Positions 16,196-27,100 of a stretch of 28,434 nucleotides of DNA are shown here, piece after piece. This DNA comes from JBGPJM01 sp041485385 (GTDB lineage Bacteria; Planctomycetota; Phycisphaerae; Phycisphaerales; UBA1924). Location: the NCBI GenBank assembly GCA_041485385.1, contig JBGPJM010000037.1, positions 1 through 28,434 on the forward strand, in the 5' to 3' direction. How positions within the stretch are numbered: position 1 is the stretch's first letter; each line of letters starts with the position of its first letter. The notes below the pieces were generated by a model. The model was not told the origin of the DNA. It saw only the letters and a list, made by a program, of their open reading frames with translations, and did no database searches. The translations under genes were made by a program, and so were the position numbers.

Positions 16196-16284
16196 GGGAA
16201 CGCTTAACAAAAGGGCATTCGGGCTCGGATGGGAATCCTGGCTCGAGCTCCGCGGGGCTTGGCACCGGGGCGCCCCTGTTGTCG

Positions 16285-16290
16285 TACGAT
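16285..16290 (+). promoter_or_regulatory. -10 element placed for leaderless transcription of the aminotransferase gene
   Basis: TACGAT is followed by eight bases (GCGGGCGC) and the ATG at 16299. No ribosome-binding site is visible. It is about 90 bases from the divergent map promoter. Confidence 0.5.
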
Positions 16291-16298
16291 GCGGGCGC

Positions 16299-17552
16299 AT
16301 GGCAAGCCACTCTTTGAACACCGTCCGGTCGCAACGCATCCTGGCCCTGCCGCCTTTCCTGTTCGACGAGATCGACCGCAAGAAGCGGGAGAGGATCGCG
16401 GCGGGCGCCGACGTGATCAACCTCGGCGTGGGGGATCCGGACAAGCCGACTCCGGCATTCATCGTCGAGGAGATGAACCGGGCGATGCGCGAACCCGTGC
16501 ACCAGCAGTACCCGGCGGTCGGGGGCGGGCTCAAGGTCTTCAGGGAGGCGGCGGCCAGGTTCATGTGGGAGCGATTCGGTGTGCGGGTGGATCCGACGCG
16601 GCACGTCCTGACCCTGCTCGGGAGCAAGGACGGCATTGCGCACCTTCCGTGGGCGGTGACGAATCCCGGGGACGGCGTGATCGTGCCGGACCCGGCGTAC
16701 CCGGTGTACCAGATCGGGTCGGCGCTGGCGGAGTGCCGCATCGTGAAGGCGCCGGTGAAGCGGGAGACGGGATGGAAGCCGGTGTTCAACGGGAACGGGA
16801 TCGAGGGCGTCGGGAAGGACGATCTCAAGGGGGTGCGACTCTTGTGGGCGAACTATCCGAGTAACCCGACGGCGGCATCGGCCAACGTGGGCTTCTACGA
16901 GACGGTGATCGAGTTCTGTGAGCGGGCCGGGAGAGACTTGGCGGGGCGGGCGATCATCGCGGCCTCCGACTTGGCGTACTCGGAACTCTACATGAACGGG
17001 GCGACGTCGAAGCCGGTGAGCCTGTGGCAGGCGGGGGGCGCTTCGATCGAGAAGACGCTGGCGGTGGAGTTCCACTCGCTGAGCAAGACGTTCAACATGA
17101 CGGGCTGGCGCATCGGGTTCGCGGTGGGGCACGAGGAGGTGGTCGCGTCGCTGCAGGCCATCAAGAGCAACGTCGACTCGGGGACATTCAACGCTATCCA
17201 GGTGGCCGGCGCGGCGGCGCTCGACCGGTTCAATGGCCAGGAGGTCGAGGGGATGAGGTCGCTGTACCGGGAACGCCGGGACGCGCTGGTGCCGGGGCTG
17301 CGGGCGATCGGGTGCGAGGTGGATGCGCCGGATGCGGGGTTCTTCGTCTGGGCGCGGACGCCCCTTGGGAAGGACGGTCGGGCGATCGACTCGATGAAGT
17401 TCGGCGCCAAGTGTCTCGAGGAGGCGGACGTGGTGGTGGTGCCGGGAGCAGGGTTCAGCGAGACGGCGAGGACCTGGTTCAGGGTGGCGCTGACGGTGGA
17501 AGCGGAGCGGATGAAGGAGGCCTGCGCAAGAATGAGGAGGGTGGGGTGGTAA
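16299..17552 (+). CDS. dapL: LL-diaminopimelate aminotransferase-like class I aminotransferase
   Basis: DapL converts tetrahydrodipicolinate directly to LL-diaminopimelate with glutamate as donor, for lysine and peptidoglycan. The 417-residue protein is a fold-type I PLP enzyme: INLGVGDPDKPTP, LLGSKDGIAHLPWAV, VPDPAYPVYQIG, NYPSNPTAA (Asn189), ASDLAYSELY (Asp224) and the Schiff-base Lys263 in FHSLSKTFNMTGWRIGF. C-terminal KSNVDSGTFNAIQ and AGFFVWARTP blocks follow, then the substrate-carboxylate Arg in WFRVAL. The GSK[D/E]GIAH and FHSLSKT[Y/F]NMTGWRIG text is typical of the DapL/DapC-like group. A succinyl-DAP aminotransferase or another amino-acid specificity is possible, since the window contains no other lysine gene. 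It is a single-gene unit divergent from map. Confidence 0.88.
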   Translation: MASHSLNTVRSQRILALPPFLFDEIDRKKRERIAAGADVINLGVGDPDKPTPAFIVEEMNRAMREPVHQQYPAVGGGLKVFREAAARFMWERFGVRVDPTRHVLTLLGSKDGIAHLPWAVTNPGDGVIVPDPAYPVYQIGSALAECRIVKAPVKRETGWKPVFNGNGIEGVGKDDLKGVRLLWANYPSNPTAASANVGFYETVIEFCERAGRDLAGRAIIAASDLAYSELYMNGATSKPVSLWQAGGASIEKTLAVEFHSLSKTFNMTGWRIGFAVGHEEVVASLQAIKSNVDSGTFNAIQVAGAAALDRFNGQEVEGMRSLYRERRDALVPGLRAIGCEVDAPDAGFFVWARTPLGKDGRAIDSMKFGAKCLEEADVVVVPGAGFSETARTWFRVALTVEAERMKEACARMRRVGW

Positions 17553-18119
17553 GGCGCGATCGACAAGCTCGTGACCGCCGCAGGCGCGGACAACGTACGA
17601 TCAGTATTCGTTTGGTATGGGTATGGGAGGGGAACGCCTCGACAACTCTACTGTCCGATGGGGTTAAGGGACGCCGTGTGATCTTGGTCGCGGGTGAGAC
17701 GCCTCCGGATCGTCTCAAGCTGGACGGCTGGGTGGTCGCACGTCGTTTGTGAGTCAGAGTATGTGGATGCCAGTGCGCGCTGAGATAGGTGCCGGGAACA
17801 GATTTTGGGGGAAATGGCGCGACGGCCGCGAGCGACGCCATGAGCGGTTGTTCGCAGGCCGATCCTCGGAAGAGGAGCCTTGACATAAGTTCGTTTTCTG
17901 GTATTTCTGGGGGTTTGGCGAGCAGATTGCGCCGGATCTGGCCGTGGTGCCATGGGGCGGTGCGGCGTGATGGTCGGAAAGCCGGCACCGAATCGCAACT
18001 CGGACCGTCGGAAGCGTGGGAATTGAAGGTGGCCGCGGCGGGCACTGGGGCGCGCTGAGGCCCGTGTGGCGGTGCGCCGGTGCTCGGTGCGGTCGGCGAT
18101 CGGGATGGGAGTTCTCACC
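17553..18119. other. Non-coding region upstream of the giant secreted protein
   Basis: Overlapping short frames on both strands have no domain-like translation and I do not call any of them genes. The first part contains GGTATGGGTATGGGAGGGG near 17614-17632. A small TCCTC-GGAA-GAGGA inverted repeat lies at 17863-17876, just before a sigma70-like promoter (17880-17907). The stretch from that promoter to the ATG is a leader of roughly 200 bases with no recognised riboswitch. Confidence 0.55.
17880..17907 (+). promoter_or_regulatory. Sigma70-like promoter for the giant protein gene
   Basis: A perfect -35 TTGACA (17880-17885), a 16-base AT-rich spacer, and TATTTC (17902-17907) as -10. The -10 lies about 210 bases before ATG 18120. 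It is the best consensus promoter I found in the window. Confidence 0.55.
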
Positions 18120-21100
18120 ATGAGGTCGCTGTTACCTTGCGTGCTGTACGGTGCGCCGCCGTCGTCCGGCGGTCTTCGGGCCCCCCGGCGGTTGCCCGTC
18201 GCGCCGGTGACGGCGCATTCAGGACACAAGTGGCCGGCGGTGGCGGGCATGTTGGCGCTGGCTCTGCTTGGAGCCGGCGTGCCCGAGGCGGGCGCGCAGG
18301 TCGGCACGCACACCGACACGGCGGGCGGCGGTGCGACCGTTGATGGGACGATCAGCGCGGACGAATACGGTCCGGCCAACACCTACTCGTATGACGGCGG
18401 CGGCGCGGGCTTCGGCGGCATCCTGAACGGAGCCGGCCGCCTGTTCATGAACAGCGACGACACGAACCTCTATATCGGCCTCGTCCCGGGGAGCAGCATC
18501 GACAGCGGCAACTTCGTGGTGATCTACCTGAACACGCGTGCCGGTGGGTTCGACGATTCGACGATGAGCGACTGCGCCGACCCCGGGCGTTGTGCGGTCA
18601 GCAACCTCGGATCGGCGGGCGATGACGGCTTCCCGTTCGCCGCCGACTTCGCGGTATCGATCAGCGAGTTCGGGTGTTTCCTGTACGAGCTCTCCAGCGG
18701 GTCGCACCCGTTCATCCCGCTGGCATCGACATCGGGGTGCGGCACGCCGGGAGGCCAGGCCCGGGAGCTCGCCGTGCCGCTGTCGGCGATCGTGGCGTCG
18801 GGCGGGAACAGGACGATCGACTTCTTCGGCGCGGTGTGCTCTGGAACGCTGTACAACTCCAACGAGACGATACCACCGATGCCGGCGATCAACGGCGGGG
18901 GCAATCCGGGCTTCACGTCCTCGGTGAACTACGACTCGTTCGATCGCTTCGTGACCGAGTGCACGCCTCCCTCCATCACAATGGACCCGACGGGCGGGAC
19001 GTTCTGCGTCGGGCAGGCGATCGGGCTGAGCGTGACGGCCTCGGGCACCTCGCTCTCGTACCAGTGGCGGCGGGACACGGTCGATCTTGCGGACGGCGGC
19101 TCGACCTCCGGCGTGCATACGGCCAGCCTGGCGATCACGTGCACGCTCGGGGACAGCGGTAGCTACGACTGCGTCGTCAGCAACGGGTGCGGGAGCCTGA
19201 CGAGCAACCCGGCGACCGTAACGGTGGACGGGCCGCCGACGGTCGACGCGGGGGCGGACCAGGCCATCTGCGCGGGCTCGAGCGCGAGCCTGAGCGGCTC
19301 GGTCACCGGCGCGACCGGCGTGCTGTGGAGCGGGGGCGCGGGGAACTTCGGCAGCGCGGGCAGCGCGGCGACGACGTACACGCCGGGGGTGGGTGAAACG
19401 GGGCCGGTGGTGCTGACCCTGACGGCGAGCGGGGCCTGCGGCTCGACCGCCGATTCGTTGACGGTGACGGTCAACCCGCTTCCGGCGGCGGACGCCGGGC
19501 CGGACCAGACGGTGTACGGGGGGTTCCCCCTCCAGCTCACCGGCGGGCCTGGCGGCATGGCGAGCTACTCGTGGACAGGCCCGGGGTTCGTCTCGGCGCA
19601 GCGGAGCCCGCTCGTCTCGGGCAGCTTCACGGGCGCCATGGCGGGAACGTACACCTTGACGGTGACGGACGGCAACGGGTGCACGAACAGCGACAGCGTG
19701 ATCATCATCGCCTTTCCCGGAAGCGCACGGGTCGTGATCAGCCAGATCTATTGCGGCAACAACAGCAGCACCGCGAGCGAGCTTGGGCCCCCCTACGACC
19801 GCGACTATGTCGAGCTCTACAACGCCGGGACGGCGCCCGCGAACATGGTGAACTGGTCGGTGCAGGTCGCCGGCGCCACCGGCGGATTCCCCGCGATCGG
19901 GGTCACGACGATCAACGGGGTGATCCAGCCCGGGCGGTTCTTCCTCGTCGGTGAGGCCATACTCCCCATCGCGGGCCAGCTCCCGACGATCCCGCCGCCC
20001 GATGCCTCCGGCACGACCAACATCACCCCGCAGAACAAGATCGCTCTCGTCAGCAACAACGTGCCCCTTCCGGTCAACAACCCCAGCGGGCCGCCGGTCT
20101 TCGATCTCGTCGGGAACGGCCCCGTCGCCGATTGGAACGAGCCCGGGAGCGCCTTCCCGGCTCCCAACTCGGACAACGCCCCGGTCATGCAGGGCGCGGC
20201 GGCGGTATTCCGGGTGAACTGCGGCGGCACGGACACCAACAACAACAACGCCGACTGGGTTCGCGGGTTCCCCAGCCCGCGCAACTCGGCGACGCCGGCG
20301 AGCGCCGGGCTGACCGGTATCGGTTGGACCTCTCCCAGCGTTGCCAGGCCCGGGGGCACCGTGCGGATCGTCGTCACGCCCGGTTTGTGCGCAGGCGGGC
20401 CGCTGCCGGGTGGGACGACCGTGACGGCGGACCTGACGAGCATCGGCGGCGCCGCGTCGCAGAGTCTGTACGACGACGGGACCAACGGTGACGAGCGGGC
20501 GGGAGACGGGATCTACTCGTTCCAGGCGACCGTCGGCGCCGTTTCCGCGGGCACGAAGGCCATTCCGGCGAGCTACTCCGGCGGCGGCAACTCGGGCGGG
20601 GCGTACGCGACGCTGCTTGTCAACCCGTCCGCGCCGGTCAACGACAACGCCGTCGGCGCCATCGCCCTCGCTCCGGCGATTCCCCGTACCGATTCCTTCG
20701 CCGGGGCCACGGTCGAAAGCAATCCCATTGTTGGGATTTCGCCCGGCGCACCCTTCAACGGCATGTCGTTCCGGCGCGGGTTGTGGTATTCGATCGTCGG
20801 GAACGGAAACCTGCTGACGGCATCCACTTGTGGATCCGCGACCGCCAGCACGGACATGCTGGTCATGTGCGGCACGCCCGACGGCCTCAGCCTGGTGGGG
20901 AGCAACGACCGCACCGGGCCTGTGGTGTGCGGCTCGCAGGCGTCCGTGCAGTGGTGCTCGACGCCCGGCACGTCGTACTACATCTGGGTCTCGCCATTCG
21001 CGATCGGGTCAATCACAACCGGCGTCACGGTCACCGTGACCGACGGCGCCCCCTGCTCCAACCCGCCCGCGTGCGGGGTCGCGATGCTCCCCTCCGTCCC

Positions 21101-24100
21101 GGGCGCTCTCGCCGAGAACGAGCCCGGATTCGGCGTGTCACGGGACGATGGGTGCGACATGGTGCCCAATGCCTCGTCGCCGTCGTTCTTCGACCTCACG
21201 CTCAGCGGTCCGCCGGTCGACATCTCCGGCAGCGCCCGCAACTTCGGTGATCACCGCGACACCGATTGGTTCCGGTTCCAGGCGACCTCCGCCGCGACGC
21301 TGACGGTGTCGATCACCGCGCAGTTCTCGGCCGTGGTCAGCCTGCAGCAGCTCGGCCCGGCGGGCGGTTGCCCGGCCACGCAGGTGGCCACAGCGGCACC
21401 CTCACGTCGGGGCGAGCCGATCGTGCTCAGCGCGCCCGTGACCACGGGCAACTGGTACGCCGTCCGCATCGGCCAGACTGCGGCGGTGACCGGTGGCGTC
21501 GCCGTCGGCGCCACCAGCGACAACTACATCGGCACGATCCAGCTCGACACGCCCCCCGCCAACGACGGCTGCGGCGCGGCGGCGGCCCTGACGATGGGCG
21601 GCCCCTCGGTCGCCGGCACCACGGTCCTCGCCGTGCCGGACGGGACCTCCTCGTGCGATCCGTTCTCCCGCGACGTGTGGTACTCCGCAACGGTCACCAC
21701 CGCGCCCACCACCTTGAAGGTGGATACGTGCGGCTCGGCGATCGACACCGCGCTGTCGGTCTTCAGCGTCTGCGGAGGGACGGAGCTGGGGTGCAACGAC
21801 GACCGCGGCGGCTCGCCGTGCAGCGGGTCGAGCTCGTGCCTGTCGGTCGCGATCAGCTCCAACGGCACGTTTCTGATCCGTGTCTCGGACAGGGGGATCG
21901 GGTCGGGCGGCTCGTTCCTCGTGCGCGCCTTCACGCCGCCGCCGAACGATGACTGCGCGACGGCCGTCCCGATCGTCTGCGGCGTCACGCGGTCGGGCAC
22001 GAACGCCGGCGCCGCGGCCGATGCCGGCCTGCCGGCGTCGTGCGCCGGGCCGATCGGTGGCGGCGCTGCGGACTTCTCCTACACCCCAGGAGTGTGGTAC
22101 AGCACGAGCGTTGCCAGCCCCATGACCCTCACGGCCGACACGCTGACGTCCCCCGGATCGGGCGCGTTCGACACGAGGCTGCACGTCTTCTCCGGCTCGT
22201 GCGGCTCGCTGAGCTGCGTGACGGCGAGCGACGACATCGAGGGCGTCAACGGAGCCTCGAAAGCGGCCTGGCGGGCCGTTCCCGGTGTGGCCTACTTCAT
22301 CTTCGTCTCGGGCGTCAGCGGGGCCACGGGCAGCTTCGTGCTCACGCTGGAGTGCGACGCGACACCGTCCAACGACCTCTGCCCGGACGCGACCCCCATC
22401 TCGGGGAGCAGCGGCTCGGTTTCGGGCACGACGGTCGGCGCTACGGCGGACAACAACACGGCGGCGGGGGCTCTGCCGTCGTGCAGCCGGCTCTACTCGT
22501 TCTTCGACGTGTTCTACGCCTACACCCCGTGCAGCACCGGGGACCTCCTGCTCCAGACGTGCGGGAGCTACGACACCATTCTCTCTGTGCACGCTTCGTG
22601 CCCGACGCTGAGCGAGAGCAACCAGCTCACTCCGCTCGCCGGCACGTGCAGCGACGACGGCGGGGCCGGGTGCTCGCCGGGCTCTCGCCTGTCGAGCGTG
22701 CCCGTGGTGGCGGGGACGACCTACCTGATCCGCGTGGCGGGGGCGGTGGGGGCGGCCGCGGGCGGGTCGTTCACGCTCGCCTGGAGCCTTCCGGACGCCA
22801 CGCCGCCGACGATCATCTCTTGCGCGCCGAGCTTCGATGTCGTCGCCAGCTCCGCATGCCAGGCGGCGCTGCCGAATCTGACAGGGATGGTCACCGCCAG
22901 CGATAACTGCGGCCCTGTGACGATCACGCAGGCGCCGTCGGCGGGGACGCTGGTGGGGGTTGGACCGCACACGGTGCTTCTTACGGTGGAGGACGGTGCG
23001 GCCAACACGGCGACGTGCACGGCGGTGATCACGGTGCTCGACCAGACGCCGCCGGCGATCTCGGCAGGGACGATCGGCCCCTGCTACCCGACGGTCGCCG
23101 ATGCCGAGGCCGCGGCGATCGCGGCGACGACGGCGAGCGATACGTGCGGGCCGGTGACCCTGTCGGCGAGCGCCGCCGGGACGTGCAGCGCGACGATCAC
23201 GGTCACGGCGCGCGACGGGTCCAACAACTCGGCGAGCGTGACCTTCAGCACGCGGATCGACAACGCTGCGCCGGTGCTGGTCGGTGTTCCGGCGGATGTG
23301 ACGGTCCAGTGCAACGCCGTGCCCGCCGTGGCGACGGTGACGGCGACCGACGACTGTGATGGCCCGGTGGCGGTGACCTTCTCCGAGTCGAGCACGGCCG
23401 GGGTATGCCCGAACTCGTACACGCTGACGCGGACCTGGTCGGCGTCGGATACATGCGGTCACACGGCGACGCAGAGCCAGACGATCGTGGTGCAGGACAC
23501 CGCGGGGCCGGCGTTCACCTCCTGTGCCTCCGATCTCTCGATCGCGGCCGGCCCGTCGTGCACGGCCGCGGTGCCCGATTTCCTGGGCGAGGTGTCGGCG
23601 ACGGACGGTTGCCCGGGGGCGGTGACGATCACGCAGTCGCCGGTAGCGGGGACGCTGGTGGGGACGGGCGCGACGATCGTGACGTTCACGGCGCTGGACG
23701 CGTGCAACAACGCGATGAGATGCTCGATCACGCTGACGGTGACGGATTCGGCAGCGCCGGTCATCACGTGCCCGCCGGATGCAACGGTGGAGTGCCCGGG
23801 GCCGACGGACCCGTCGGCGACAGGGACGGCGACGGCGACCGACGCGTGCGACCCGTCGGTGACTATCGCGCACATCGACACGACGCCGACGGTGGTGACC
23901 GCCTTGAGTCCGGGCGACTGGGCGCTCTCGACCACCGACGGCGGCGGCCCGTCCGACACGGCGACGGCCGCGTTCGTCGCCGGCCCGGGGGTGCCGCCGC
24001 TGGGGGTTGGGAGTGTGCGGCTGGCGGTGGGCAGCAACGGCGACGGGGCGGCGCAGGCGCGGAGCACGGCCTCCAACGGGGCGCTGCTGTCGAGCATCAG

Positions 24101-27100
24101 CGATCTGAGCTACCGGACGTACCGGACGGTCGATGGGAGCGGCGGCCAGTCCGTGTACATCATCCTTAACGTGGACCTGGACGGCGACGGCCTGACCGAC
24201 GACCTGCTGTTCTTCGAGCCGGTGTACCAGGACGGCACGTACAACCCCGCTCTGCCGGCCCAGGGGCCGCCGGTGACCGGCGCCTGGCAGGCGTGGGACG
24301 CGCTGGTGGGCGGGTGGTGGTCGCTCAACGGGCTGGCGGGGCTGAACCCGGGGTCGGGTGTCAATGCGCTCTCGGTGTACGCGGCCTCGTTCCCCGGCGC
24401 CCGGCTGGCGGCCAGCGCGGCGGGGGCCGTGCGGCTGGTGACGGGTTTCGGGGCCGGGTCGTGGGACAACTTCGACGGAAACGCCGACGCGTTCACGATG
24501 GCGGCAGGGGGCCCCGCCGTGGCCGGCGACTTTGACCCCGGCGCCTCCTGCCTGGACGACATCGTCCGCACGTGGACAGCGACGGATGCTTCCGGGAACT
24601 CGGCCCGCTGCGTGCAGATGATCAGCGTTGCGGACACTACGCCGCCGATCCTTTCTGGCGTTCCGACCGATTCCACCGCCGAGTGCAGCGCCGTGCCCGC
24701 CGCGCCCGCCGTCACGGCCGGCGATGCGTGCGAGGGCGCGCTCGGCGTGACCATGACCGAGAGCACAGCGCCCGGCCCGTGCCCGGGGTCGTACACACTC
24801 ACACGCACATGGAGCGCGGCGGATTCCTGCGGCAACCCGGCGAGCGCGATGCAGGTGATCACGGTCGTCGATACGACCGCCCCCGTGCCGGTCGCGGGGG
24901 CGCTGCCGACGATCACGGGGCAGTGCTCCGCCGCGGTCGGGCCCGCGCCCGAAGCGATGGACGCCTGCGCCGGCCTGGTGACCGGCACGACCTCCGACCC
25001 GCTGGCCTATTCCACGCAGGGCACGTTCGTCGTGCACTGGACCTACAACGACGGGTGCGGCAACACCAGCACGCAGACGCAGCTGGTGGTGGTGGACGAC
25101 ACGATCGCGCCCACACCGGACGCTCCGAGCCTGCCGACGGTCACGGGGCAGTGCGCGGCGTCGGTGGTGGGCGCGCCGACGGCGACGGACAACTGCGCCG
25201 GAACGATCGTCGGAACCACCTCCGACGCTCTCACGTACAGCACGCAGGGCACGTTCGTCGTGCACTGGAGCTTCGATGACGGCAACGGCAACGTCGGCAC
25301 GCAGACCCAGACGGTCGTCGTGCACGACACCACCGCGCCGGTGCCCGACGCAGCAACGCTGCCGATGGTGACGGGGGAGTGCTCGGCGACGGTGACGACG
25401 GCGCCCACGGCGACCGACAACTGCGTCGGGCCGGTGACGGGGACGACCGCCGACCCGCTCACCTGCAGCACGCAGGGCACGTTCACTGTCCACTGGACGT
25501 TCGACGACGGGCACGGGAACACCTCTACGCAAGCTCAGACGGTCGTCGTCCAGGACACGATCGCGCCGGTTCCCGACCTGCCGACGCTGCCCACCGTGAC
25601 CGGGGAATGCTCGGTGACGGTGACGACGGCGCCCACGGCGACCGACAACTGCGTCGGGCCGGTGACGGGCACGACTATCGACCCGCTCAGTTCCAGCACG
25701 CAGGGCTCGTTCACGATCCACTGGACGTTCGACGACGGGCGCGGGAATACGTCGGTGCAGACGCAGACAATCGTTGTTCACGACACGATCGCGCCGTTGC
25801 CCGACGCCCCAACGCTGCCGACGGTGACCGGGCAGTGCTCGGCGTCGATCACGACGCCACCGACAGCGACGGATAACTGCGTGGGCGCCGTGACCGGGAC
25901 GACCTCCGACCCGCTGGTCTACAGCACGCAGGGCACGTTCACGGTGCACTGGGTATTCACCGATGGCCATGGGAACACGTCGGCACAGGAGCAGACGGTC
26001 GTTGTTCACGACACGACCGCACCGGTGCCCGACGCCCCGACGCTGCCGACGGTGACCGGACAGTGCTCGGCGTCGATCACGACGCCACCGACGGCGACGG
26101 ATAACTGCGTGGGCGCCGTGACCGGGACGACCTCCGACCCGCTGGCCTACAGCACGCAGGGCACGTTCACCGTGCACTGGACGTTCGACGACGGCCACGG
26201 GAACTCGGCCACGCAGACGCAGACGGTCGTCGTGCATGACACGGTCGCGCCGGTGCCCAGCGCGCCGACGCTTCCCACGGTGACCGGGCAATGCTCGGCC
26301 ACGGTCGGGGCGCCGCCGACGGCCACCGACAACTGCGCCGGCACGATCACGGGCACGACCGGAGATCCGCTGAGCTACAGCACACAGGGAGCGTTCACGG
26401 TCCATTGGACGTTCGACGACGGCCACGGGAACGTGTCTACCCAGGACCAGACCGTCGTCGTGCACGACACGACGCCGCCGGTGGTCGTCTGCCAGGACGT
26501 CACGGTGAACTTCACCGGCCTCCCGGTGGTCGTCTCGCCGTCGCAGGTGTTCGTTTCGTCGAGCGATAACTGCTCGACGCCGAGCGTCGTCTCGCTCGTG
26601 CCGGATACCTTCACCTGCCAGCAGATCGGCGCGAACACGGTCACGCTCACCGTTGAAGACGCTCAGGGCAACCAGGCCACGTGCACGGCGACCGTGACCG
26701 TGGTCGATGCCCGGCCGACCCCGGCGGTCGTCTTCGTCGACGCCTCCTACACCGGTCTTCCGTCGTGCACGCAGGTCGACTGGCCGTACACCGGATCGGG
26801 GGCGCACATCATCGGGTACGACGCCTTCGCGACCATCCAGGGGGGCGTGGACGGTGTGGCCGTCGGCGGCACGGTCCTGGTCGCGCCGGGCACCTACCCC
26901 GAGAGCGTCGTCGTCAACAAGAGCGGGCTGACGCTCGACGGCGCCCAGGTAGGGGTCGACGCCCGGCTCCCGCGCGGCCCGGCGGAGTCCGTCATCGATT
27001 CCTCGCTGGCCGCCGGCACGCTGCAGATTCAGGCCAGCGACGTCACGATCGACGGCTTCATGTTCGCGGCCACGGCCGCGAAGGCCGTCCACGTCACGCT

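Noticed and set aside
17789..18058. Small + strand open frame (89 codons) upstream of the giant gene
   Set aside because: Its composition is unlike a stable protein, it has no ribosome site, and it overlaps the likely promoter. I treat the region as non-coding.
24879..26474. CRISPR-like array
   Set aside because: Periodicity is 228 bp with no short repeats and unique spacers. The sequence is one continuous coding frame for protein modules.
21402..27092. Very long antisense open frame (about 1,900 codons) opposite the giant gene
   Set aside because: It is Arg/Gly/His-rich and low in complexity, and its internal repeats mirror the HYR repeats of the + strand. It is a by-product of GC-rich, stop-poor codon use.
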